A program made the position numbers and the translations under genes. A stretch of DNA of 64,000 nucleotides from Fibrobacter succinogenes (GTDB taxonomy: Bacteria > Fibrobacterota > Fibrobacteria > Fibrobacterales > Fibrobacteraceae). The stretch spans positions 62,001-126,000 of the forward strand of contig CACWJY010000007.1 in NCBI GenBank assembly GCA_902761355.1, written 5' to 3'. Shown piece by piece: positions 8,442 through 15,048 of this stretch (the stretch's first letter is position 1; each line of letters begins with the position of its first letter). The notes under the pieces were generated by a model. It saw nothing but the letters and a program-made list of their open reading frames with translations. It made no database searches and was not told the DNA's origin.

Positions 8442-9347
8442 ATGGATTTAAGGGAAAAACCAGGTAAAGTTCAAACTTTGTTGGAACTGTTGTTGCGCTT
8501 TCGCCTGATTGCTGTCGTGGTGATGGTTGTGGCGACGGTTTCTTTTATCGCTAAGGATTGGCAGAGTGTTGTTTCGTTGCCCTTGGGTGCTTCTGAAGCT
8601 TTTGGAATGTGGCTTGCCGAGGTCGAAGGCGTTCAGAGTGTCTGGACTTCGGCTCAGTTTATTTTGGTGGCTGGGCTTGCGGGTGTAGTCATGTTTCTGG
8701 TCTTTGGCGGTGTCCGTTCTTTGGTGGCGTCGGTAGTGTCTATAGCACTTTCGGTGGCGGCACTCTATGTGATGGGCGGTAGCGAAAGTATGCCGGTTCC
8801 GATGTTTGGAGCTCTGTTCTTTTTGTCTGTCGTGATGATCCTGTTTGTAAAGCTCTCGGTGGCGTGTGGGCTTTTTCCGTTCGTAATCTCGTGGCTGTTT
8901 TTAGGGGGACTTATTTCGGTACTTCCAGAAACACTTGAACCCTCGTGGTTGGTGTGGGGTGTACTTTCTACTTTTGCATTTGCTAGTGCCATGGCGCTTT
9001 CTGCTGTGGCGGGCAAGCATCTAGGGTTGGGAGTTCCTGCGGCAGGTGCTTTGGTGAAAGCGGCGAAGCAGTTGTTTGCGCCGGTTTTGATTGGATCGAT
9101 ACTTGTCATTGCGGCTATAGCTTTCGATATGCCGGCAGAAATGGTTGCCGAAGAAGCTGGCGAAGGTTCTACGGGGACGTCTTCGAATGTTCCTGGCGCT
9201 TTGCTCTATTTTGCCGTGTTTAACGTCTGGTTCTTTGCAATGCTTTTCCCAACGATGTCCTTTGCTCCGTGGGAACGCTTGCGCGCGGGGTCTCGTCGTG
9301 TAGAAATGAAGGATAAGAAAAAGAAGAAGCCTTCGAAAAAGAAATAG
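8442..9347 (+). CDS. Multi-pass membrane protein, function unknown
   Basis: About 301 residues with roughly six to seven hydrophobic segments (for example LIAVVVMVVATVSFIA, FILVAGLAGVVMFLVF, FFLSVVMILFVKLSVA) and a soluble basic tail KDKKKKKPSKKK. The ATG at 8442 has a good Shine-Dalgarno sequence (GAGG) inside the end of porU; the upstream start at 8403 lies within porU. It is the last gene of the lipoprotein-secreted protein-porU run, and a terminator hairpin follows. No family recognised. Confidence 0.7.
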   Translation: MDLREKPGKVQTLLELLLRFRLIAVVVMVVATVSFIAKDWQSVVSLPLGASEAFGMWLAEVEGVQSVWTSAQFILVAGLAGVVMFLVFGGVRSLVASVVSIALSVAALYVMGGSESMPVPMFGALFFLSVVMILFVKLSVACGLFPFVISWLFLGGLISVLPETLEPSWLVWGVLSTFAFASAMALSAVAGKHLGLGVPAAGALVKAAKQLFAPVLIGSILVIAAIAFDMPAEMVAEEAGEGSTGTSSNVPGALLYFAVFNVWFFAMLFPTMSFAPWERLRAGSRRVEMKDKKKKKPSKKK

Positions 9348-9365
9348 CCGAACTTTTACCAATTA

Positions 9366-9406
9366 AGTCTGTTTTACAATATCTGTAAAATAGACTTTTT
9401 GTTTTT
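9366..9406 (+). terminator. Intrinsic terminator after the porU operon
   Basis: A 13-bp stem with one G-U pair (AGTCTGTTTTACA, loop ATATC, TGTAAAATAGACT) followed by TTTTT and, after one G, TTTTT. Confidence 0.7.
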
Positions 9407-9427
9407 ACAATTATTGTAATATTACAA
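9405..9427. promoter_or_regulatory. Overlapping palindromes upstream of the sigma-54 promoter
   Basis: TTACAA-TTA-TTGTAA (9405-9419) and the perfect 14-bp palindrome TTGTAATATTACAA (9414-9427) share a half-site. They lie about 70-90 bp upstream of the -24 element, a usual distance for a sigma-54 activator site. The region is AT-rich, so this is a candidate only. A weaker GCCC/GGGC hairpin with a T-run follows at 9439-9468. Confidence 0.4.
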
Positions 9428-9493
9428 ATTTTATTTATGCCCTATTTATTTCAAAATGGGCGTTTTTAGCAGATTTTAACAGAATTTGTAAAG

Positions 9494-9510
9494 TTGGCAC
9501 GTTCTTTGCA
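9494..9510 (+). promoter_or_regulatory. Sigma-54 (RpoN) promoter of dapF
   Basis: TTGGCAC, G, TTCT, TTGCA: the -24 GG (9496-9497) and -12 GC (9508-9509) are 12 bp apart, and the rest matches the TGGCACG-N4-TTGCA consensus. Transcription should start near 9521, leaving about 25 nt before the dapF ATG. Both sigma-54 activators in the window carry the GAFTGA loop needed to open such a promoter. Confidence 0.8.
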
Positions 9511-9545
9511 TATTGGTGGCGAATTAATATAGCGAGAACGTAAAT

Positions 9546-10409
9546 ATGTCACTGATTTTTTCAAAATGGACCGGGTTGGGCAACGATTTTGTGTTGTATG
9601 AACCGGGTCAGACGCCGGAATATGGCGCAGCCTTTACAGAACGTGTCATCAAACTTTGTGACCGTCGCTTTGGTATTGGGGCCGATGGTGTGGTCATTGT
9701 AACGCCGATGGATAATGATGGCTGTCTGGTACTGGATAAAATTAGCGATGGTCCTGTTTCTAAGGCTGTGGCAAATGGGGTTGATTTCGAAATGCGCATC
9801 TTTAATGCCGACGGGTCCGAAGCGGCCATGTGCGGTAATGCGACTCGCTGCGTGGCAAAGTATATCCGCAGTCGCGGTCTTGCCAAAGATGACAATACTA
9901 AAGTATTTAATCTGCATACCAAGAGCGGCTTGGTAAAGCCAGCCCTTTTGGATGATGGTCGAGTGTGTGTAGATATGGGACTTCCGAGAAACTTCTTGGG
10001 TTCCATCAAGCTCACGGCCGAAAGTTTTGACTTTACCGCCGAGACGGTTTCGATGGGAAATCCGCATGCAGTGATTTTTGTGGATGACATCGAAAAGATT
10101 CAGCTAGAAAAGTGGGGGCGCATACTGGAGGTCGACAGCCAGTTCCCCGACCGTTGTAACATTGAATTTGCGCAGGTGGTGACGCCCACCCAAATCCGCA
10201 TGCGGGTTTGGGAACGAGGCTGTGGCGTTACGATGGCTTGTGGTACCGGCAGTTGCGCCACGCTCGTTGCGGCCCAGCGCACGGGCCGCGTGGGCGTCGA
10301 AGCGGATGTCGTTCTCGATGGAGGCGTCCTCCATATCAAGCACGAAGAAGGCGGCCCTGTTCTGATGACCGGTCCTGCACAAGAAGTTTTCAAGGGGACA
10401 ATCGACTAA
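9546..10409 (+). CDS. dapF: Diaminopimelate epimerase
   Basis: 287 residues, standard length. DapF converts LL- to meso-diaminopimelate for lysine and peptidoglycan. The two catalytic Cys motifs are present: EAAMCGNATRC (Cys96) and GVTMACGTGSCAT (Cys232), as is the N-terminal KWTGLGNDFVLYE substrate loop. It is preceded by a sigma-54 promoter and followed by dapL 61 bases on. Sigma-54 control of a housekeeping wall precursor gene would be unusual. Confidence 0.96.
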   Translation: MSLIFSKWTGLGNDFVLYEPGQTPEYGAAFTERVIKLCDRRFGIGADGVVIVTPMDNDGCLVLDKISDGPVSKAVANGVDFEMRIFNADGSEAAMCGNATRCVAKYIRSRGLAKDDNTKVFNLHTKSGLVKPALLDDGRVCVDMGLPRNFLGSIKLTAESFDFTAETVSMGNPHAVIFVDDIEKIQLEKWGRILEVDSQFPDRCNIEFAQVVTPTQIRMRVWERGCGVTMACGTGSCATLVAAQRTGRVGVEADVVLDGGVLHIKHEEGGPVLMTGPAQEVFKGTID

Positions 10410-10413
10410 TAAA

Positions 10414-10443
10414 GGATTGCATCGCCTTTGGCTCGCAATGACG
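10414..10443. repeat. REP-like palindromic element between dapF and dapL
   Basis: GGATTGC followed 14 bases later by GCAATGACG; ATTGC (10416-10420) and GCAAT (10435-10439) are inverted. The ending CGCAATGACG resembles a dispersed palindrome seen in many bacterial genomes. Only one copy lies in this window, so repeat status is inferred. Confidence 0.35.
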
Positions 10444-10470
10444 TTTAACTTAAAGAAAACAGAATCAACT

Positions 10471-11679
10471 ATGAACGAATCCATTGTAAATGCGAACTAT
10501 GACTTGCTGCCCGGCAGCTACCTTTTCTCAACGATCGCCCAGAAAATCAAGGAATATCAGGCGAAGAAGCCCGATGCCGATATCATCCGCCTTGGTATTG
10601 GCGACGTGACCACGCCCTTGATTCCGAAAGTCATCAAGGCCATGCACAAGGCCGTGGACGAAATGGCCGAAAAGGGAACCTTCCGCGGTTACGGCCCCGA
10701 ACAGGGCTACGATTTCGTACGAGAGGCGATTGTTCGCGGCGAATACACTGCTCGCGGCATCGAAATGGACCCGGATGACATCTTCGTGAGTGACGGTTCC
10801 AAGTGCGATGTGGCAAACATTCAGGAACTTTTTACAGAAAATGTAAAAATTGCGATTCCGGACCCGGTTTATCCGGTCTATTTGGACTCCAACGTGATGG
10901 CTGGCCGTGCGGGCGTGCTGCAAAGTGATGGCCATTTTTCTAAGGTGACCTACCTTGCCTCGACCGCCGAAAACAATTTCCAGCCGGATTTGCCCAAGGA
11001 ACCGGTGCAGCTGATTTACCTTTGCAGCCCGAACAACCCGACCGGAACAGTGCTCAGCCGCGAAACCTTGCAGAAGTTTGTGAATTATGCGAACGAAAAC
11101 GGAGCCTTGATCCTGTTCGATGGCGCCTACAACTGCTACATTCAGGACGAAACCTTGCCGCACTCCATCTTTGAAATTCCGGGTGCACGCACTTGCGCCA
11201 TTGAATTCCGTAGCTTCAGTAAGACGGCTGGCTTTACGGGCGTGCGCTGTGCCTATACGGTAATCCCGCACGAACTTTCTAAACTCCGCGCCATGTGGAA
11301 TCGTCGCCAGTGCACAAAGTTTAACGGTGTGAGCTACGTGACGCAACGTGCCGCTGAGGCAATTTATAGCCCGATTGGTTGGCAACAGACCAAGGAAGTT
11401 ATTGCCGGTTACATGCGCACGGCAGGTGTTATCCGCAAGGAACTGACTGCTGCGGGTTACACGGTGTTCGGTGGCGAACATGCCCCGTACATCTGGTGGA
11501 AAATCGCGGACGGCGAAAAATCCTTCGATTTCTTTGACCGCCTGCTCTCTACCTGCGAAGTTGTAGGAACCCCGGGTAGCGGCTTTGGCCCCTGCGGCGA
11601 AGGATACTTCCGCCTGACCGCCTTCGGTGACTACGAACGCACCTGCGAAGCCCTTAGGAGAATCAGGGAAAAACTTTAA
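10471..11679 (+). CDS. dapL: LL-diaminopimelate aminotransferase
   Basis: 402 residues, fold-type I PLP enzyme. It makes LL-diaminopimelate directly from tetrahydrodipicolinate and glutamate, bypassing the succinylase/acetylase routes. The N-terminus NANYDLLPGSYLFSTIAQK and the block RLGIGDVTTPLIP are typical of DapL. The PLP Lys is in SFSKTAGFTGVRCAY (Lys251). The ATG at 10471 is chosen because the longer frame starts inside the REP-like element. Together with dapF it completes the DapL pathway end. Confidence 0.94.
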   Translation: MNESIVNANYDLLPGSYLFSTIAQKIKEYQAKKPDADIIRLGIGDVTTPLIPKVIKAMHKAVDEMAEKGTFRGYGPEQGYDFVREAIVRGEYTARGIEMDPDDIFVSDGSKCDVANIQELFTENVKIAIPDPVYPVYLDSNVMAGRAGVLQSDGHFSKVTYLASTAENNFQPDLPKEPVQLIYLCSPNNPTGTVLSRETLQKFVNYANENGALILFDGAYNCYIQDETLPHSIFEIPGARTCAIEFRSFSKTAGFTGVRCAYTVIPHELSKLRAMWNRRQCTKFNGVSYVTQRAAEAIYSPIGWQQTKEVIAGYMRTAGVIRKELTAAGYTVFGGEHAPYIWWKIADGEKSFDFFDRLLSTCEVVGTPGSGFGPCGEGYFRLTAFGDYERTCEALRRIREKL

Positions 11680-11694
11680 CCCCCAACCATTTGC

Positions 11695-11702
11695 TATTTT
11701 AT
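11695..11702 (+). promoter_or_regulatory. Weak -7 box before the GAF activator
   Basis: TATTTTAT, imperfect, with its first T 12 nt before the ATG at 11707. It overlaps the upstream ATG at 11701, which favours the downstream start. Confidence 0.3.
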
Positions 11703-11706
11703 GTCC

Positions 11707-13227
11707 ATGTCATCCCCAATAGGTCCAGAAATCTCGGTTATCCAGAAGATTAGCGTCGCGATTATTCACGAGCGCAATGTCGAGAAATTGCTGGAAAATG
11801 TCCTTGGCATTTTGGAAGCGGAACTCGGAATGTTGCGCGGAACGTTTGCCCTCCTTTTTGGAGACACCCTCAAGATTGAGGCGTCTCGCGGGCTAGATGA
11901 ATCCGAAAAGCAACGAGGCCTTTACCGTATGGGCGAAGGAATTACGGGGCACGTGGCTGAACGTGGTGTGAGCCATGTGATTCCGGACCTGCGTAAAGAT
12001 TCTCGTTTCTTGAACCGTACGGGTAGCCGCCATTACGATACCCAGGTGGCCTTTATTTGTGTTCCGTTGATTCACGACGGCCAGGTGATTGGAACGCTCT
12101 CGATTGACCGCCCGGTAGACGGTTCTACGGATTTGGACCGTGACGTGGCCTTGCTTGAAATTATAGCGAATATCACGGGTGATGCCGCAAACGAATGTAT
12201 TGAACTGCATAGCGAACGTGAGGCGATGCTTGAAGAAAACCGCAAGCTTCGCGATATGCTTTCGAACAATCCTGGCGAACTGGTGGGTAACTGTCGCGAA
12301 ATGCAGCAAATTTATGAACAGGTACGCCAGGTGGCTCCGAGCGATGCGACTGTTCTAATTCGTGGCGGTAGCGGTACGGGTAAGGAAATGATTGCCCGTG
12401 CAATCGTAAATTTGTCTGAAAGAAAGGACAAGCCTTTTATTACGCTCAACTGTGCCGCTCTGCCAGAAAACCTTGTAGAAAGTGAACTTTTTGGTCACGA
12501 AAAGGGTGCCTTTACGGGTGCTGTCAATCGCCGTATTGGTCGTGCCGAAGCTGCCGACGGGGGTACGCTCTTCCTCGACGAAATTGGTGATTTGACGATG
12601 CAGACACAGGTAAAGCTCTTGCGCTTTTTGCAGGAACGTACCTTTAGTCGCGTGGGCAGCAACGAAGAACTTCATTCCGATGTTCGCTTTTTGGCTGCAA
12701 CTAGCCGCAATCTTGAAGAGCTGATTTCTCAGGGCAAGTTCCGCGAAGACTTGTTCTACCGTTTGAACATTTTCCCGATTACGATGCCTGATTTGGCGAA
12801 GCGTAAGTCTGACATCATTCTGCTTGCGGAGCATTTTATCGAAAAGATGAATTTGCGCTACAATAAGAAGGTTGTTCGCCTTTCGACAACGGCAATCAAT
12901 TTGCTAATGAGCTATCATTGGCCGGGCAACGTGCGTGAACTTGAAAACTGCATGGAACGTGCCGTGCTGACTGCAAGTGATGACTGCATTCACAGTTACA
13001 ATTTGCCTCCGTCACTGCAGACTAGCTTGAGTGCGGGGACAGTTGGTGCCGTGACGTCTAAGACAGCTCCGCTTGATGTAATGATGAATAATTACGAAAG
13101 AGAAATCATTACCGAAGCGATTAAGCGCAATAACGGTAACCTGTCTGCGGCGGGGCGCGACTTGGGCGTGTCTCCGCGTATGATGAATTACCGTATGAAT
13201 AAGCTCGGTATCAAGTCCGGACACTAA
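11707..13227 (+). CDS. GAF-domain sigma-54 activator (NifA-like architecture)
   Basis: About 506 residues. An N-terminal GAF sensor (roughly 15-165, with RMGEGITGHVAERG and IGTLSIDRP) is followed by a sigma-54 AAA+ domain: Walker A GGSGTGKE near residue 220, the sigma-54 contact loop GAFTGA, Walker B GTLFLDEIGDL, then WPGNVRELEN. A C-terminal Fis-type helix-turn-helix is present (NLSAAGRDLGVSPRMMNYRM). It lacks a receiver, so a small ligand probably controls it. It follows dapL and may act on the dapF sigma-54 promoter (inference). The start at 11707 is chosen over 11701 by promoter spacing. Confidence 0.88.
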   Translation: MSSPIGPEISVIQKISVAIIHERNVEKLLENVLGILEAELGMLRGTFALLFGDTLKIEASRGLDESEKQRGLYRMGEGITGHVAERGVSHVIPDLRKDSRFLNRTGSRHYDTQVAFICVPLIHDGQVIGTLSIDRPVDGSTDLDRDVALLEIIANITGDAANECIELHSEREAMLEENRKLRDMLSNNPGELVGNCREMQQIYEQVRQVAPSDATVLIRGGSGTGKEMIARAIVNLSERKDKPFITLNCAALPENLVESELFGHEKGAFTGAVNRRIGRAEAADGGTLFLDEIGDLTMQTQVKLLRFLQERTFSRVGSNEELHSDVRFLAATSRNLEELISQGKFREDLFYRLNIFPITMPDLAKRKSDIILLAEHFIEKMNLRYNKKVVRLSTTAINLLMSYHWPGNVRELENCMERAVLTASDDCIHSYNLPPSLQTSLSAGTVGAVTSKTAPLDVMMNNYEREIITEAIKRNNGNLSAAGRDLGVSPRMMNYRMNKLGIKSGH

Positions 13228-13229
13228 TG

Positions 13230-13925
13230 CTAGACCCCGCGTTTGTCGGGGTCCCAGACAACCTTGTGTAATTGTACCTGAAAACGTGCCTTGTTTTCGG
13301 TCATCGTCCTACTCGAAAGCATCCATTCTACAATGGAGGTGTATTCGAGTGTCCCGAAAACCGGTGAGACATAGATGTGGGGCATTCTGCTTTCGGTGCC
13401 TTGAGTGTGAGTTTTTTTGATTATTGCAAGCTGGGCGACGACTTCTTCGGCTTCTGTTAGGTCTTCAGTAGAACCGACCACGAATTTGAGCACATCGTTG
13501 TGGCTGAGTGTCGCGAGATTTTCGATTCGCATTTTGTCGGACATCCCGCTGCTTTTGCATTTCCAGTCCATGGTGTAGAACAAATGCGAATTTTGCCATT
13601 TGCAGGGGACGGTGCCGTTGGTTTCTATATTAACTTTGAATCCTTTATCACATAGGATTTGCAGGAGCTCGTCGACTCCCGCGTGTAGCAAAGGCTCACC
13701 GCCGGTGAGAGTGACGCATTGAACGCCGCTTTCGGCGCGGTATGCTACTATGGCATCTACAATATCGTCGACGCTCATTTGTTTATAATCGTTCCCTTCG
13801 ACGGCGTACATCGAATCGCAATAGCTGCAGCGAAGGTTGCAACCATGAAGTCGCACGAATACGGCGGCTTCACCTGTGCGTAATCCTTCGCCTTCGATGC
13901 TTTTGAAAATTTCGCAGACTTTCAT
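13230..13925 (-). CDS. queE: 7-carboxy-7-deazaguanine synthase
   Basis: 231 residues, radical SAM enzyme. It converts carboxytetrahydropterin to CDG in queuosine/preQ0 synthesis. The CxxxCxxC cluster is in HGCNLRCSYCDS, after FKSIEGEGLRTG, and TLTGGEPLLH is the SAM-binding GGE motif. It is the third gene of queC-queD-queE, six bases after queD. The 3' end contains the hairpin at 13233-13253. Confidence 0.95.
   Translation of the reverse strand: MKVCEIFKSIEGEGLRTGEAAVFVRLHGCNLRCSYCDSMYAVEGNDYKQMSVDDIVDAIVAYRAESGVQCVTLTGGEPLLHAGVDELLQILCDKGFKVNIETNGTVPCKWQNSHLFYTMDWKCKSSGMSDKMRIENLATLSHNDVLKFVVGSTEDLTEAEEVVAQLAIIKKTHTQGTESRMPHIYVSPVFGTLEYTSIVEWMLSSRTMTENKARFQVQLHKVVWDPDKRGV
13233..13253. other. 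Hairpin at the convergent junction of the activator gene and queE
   Basis: GACCCCG and CGGGGTC form a perfect 7-bp stem with a 7-base loop inside the last codons of queE. There is no long T-run on either side, so a pause or terminator role is uncertain. Confidence 0.4.
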
Positions 13926-13931
13926 AAGTGC

Positions 13932-14267
13932 CTATGCATCGATTTCGTATTCGACTAGGTTGCCTTCGCTTTCTTGAATCTGGACTTTGTAGCAATGAGG
14001 GACTTGTTCGCAAATCCAGCGGGCCATGTTTTCGGCAGTGGGATTTGCGTCCATCACATCGTTTAAGAACTGGTGATCCAGTTTGCCGTGAACGAGTTCC
14101 TTGATGCGTGAAAAATCGACGACCATGCCGTTTTCGTCGAGCGTTTTGGATTGGCAGTATACCGTAATAATCCAGTTGTGGCCGTGCAGACCTCGACACT
14201 TGCTTTCGTAGGGGAGCGTGAGCTTGTGTGCTCCAGAAATTTCCATACGCTTGATCACTCTGTACAT
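13932..14267 (-). CDS. queD: 6-carboxytetrahydropterin synthase
   Basis: 111 residues. QueD converts dihydroneopterin triphosphate to 6-carboxytetrahydropterin. The zinc His residues are in SGAHKL and LHGHNW, and the catalytic Cys is in ESKCRGLHGH. The true start is the ATG at 14267 (MYRVIKRMEI); the open frame extends further upstream only by reading antisense through queC. Its start overlaps the region of the queC stop (14269), consistent with translational coupling. Confidence 0.94.
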   Translation of the reverse strand: MYRVIKRMEISGAHKLTLPYESKCRGLHGHNWIITVYCQSKTLDENGMVVDFSRIKELVHGKLDHQFLNDVMDANPTAENMARWICEQVPHCYKVQIQESEGNLVEYEIDA

Positions 14268-14268
14268 A

Positions 14269-14922
14269 CTATGCTCCGTATTCCGTTGTGTCTTCGATTC
14301 CGGCTTCGGCCAGGGCGGCCTTGCGTTCGAGGCAGGTGGCACATTTGCCACAGTGGATTGTTTCGCCCTTGTAACAGGACCAAGTTTGTTTGTAATCAAT
14401 GCCGAGGGCTTTGCCTTTGCGTGCAATGTCGGCTTTAGAGATGTTTGTGTACGGGGCGTCGATGGAGATGCCTGCATAAGTGCCTGCGGCAATGGCCTTC
14501 GACATGTTTTGGACGAATTCTTCGCGACAGTCGGGATAAATGGCGTGATCGCCAAAGTGGTTGGCCATCATGACCTTGGTCAGGTCGCGGCTTTCGGCAA
14601 GTCCCGCTGCAACAGAAAGCATGATTCCGTTTCGGAACGGAACGACTGTTGATTTCATATTGTCGTCGGCATAGGTGCCTTCGGGAATGGCGTCAGCCCC
14701 CTCTAAAAGCGATGACTTAAAATAGTCATGCATGAATTTGAGGGGAATGGTTAGGTGCGGAATTCCGAGTTTTTGACAGTGGAATTTTGCAAAAGGGATT
14801 TCTTTGTCGTTGTGATTGCTGCCGTAGTCAAAAGAGACGGCGAGGGCGATTTCGTCGGCGCGGTCGTAAAGCAGGGTAGTACTGTCCATTCCGCCGGAGA
14901 GTACCAGCAAGGCGTTTTTCAT
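14269..14922 (-). CDS. queC: 7-cyano-7-deazaguanine synthase
   Basis: 217 residues. QueC is an ATP-dependent enzyme that turns CDG into preQ0. The PP-loop LSGGMDSTTLL is at the N-terminus and a zinc site CGKCATC with an upstream Cys (TWSCYKGETIHC) is at the C-terminus. It heads the queC-queD-queE operon, whose leader is a preQ1-I riboswitch that fits the product. Neither queF nor folE is in the window. Confidence 0.96.
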   Translation of the reverse strand: MKNALLVLSGGMDSTTLLYDRADEIALAVSFDYGSNHNDKEIPFAKFHCQKLGIPHLTIPLKFMHDYFKSSLLEGADAIPEGTYADDNMKSTVVPFRNGIMLSVAAGLAESRDLTKVMMANHFGDHAIYPDCREEFVQNMSKAIAAGTYAGISIDAPYTNISKADIARKGKALGIDYKQTWSCYKGETIHCGKCATCLERKAALAEAGIEDTTEYGA

Positions 14923-14927
14923 GGGGA

Positions 14928-14970
14928 CTCCTAGTTTTGTTTATAGTCAGGATGGGTTTCGAACTGACTC
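14928..14970 (-). promoter_or_regulatory. preQ1-I riboswitch (translation type) of queCDE
   Basis: On the minus strand GTCAG (14968-14964) pairs with CTGAC (14950-14946) around a loop TTCGAAACCCATC, followed by an A-rich tail TATAAACAAAACTAGGAG that ends in the queC Shine-Dalgarno sequence. This is the class I preQ1 layout: 5-bp P1 stem, C-rich loop, and tail that forms the pseudoknot and hides the ribosome binding site when ligand binds. The gene order downstream supports it. Confidence 0.8.
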
Positions 14971-14974
14971 GACT

Positions 14975-14982
14975 ATAATATA
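14975..14982 (-). promoter_or_regulatory. -7/-10 box of queCDE
   Basis: TATATTAT on the minus strand; transcription about 12 nt downstream would begin at the riboswitch stem, near 14970. Confidence 0.45.
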
Positions 14983-15036
14983 GAAAATTGACTGCAGTAT
15001 TGATGCTTTTAGTCAAGGCTTGTGCATGAACAAAAC

Positions 15037-15044
15037 TATATTTA
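15037..15044 (+). promoter_or_regulatory. -7 box of nadE
   Basis: TATATTTA with TTG 14 nt upstream (15020-15022) and the ATG 12 nt after the first T. Nearly the same sequence and spacing occur before folK. Confidence 0.5.
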
Positions 15045-15048
15045 GGTC

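Noticed and set aside
9372..9390. TTTTACA/TGTAAAA inverted repeat as an activator site
   Set aside because: It is the inner part of a 13-bp stem followed by T-runs, so an intrinsic terminator explains it better.
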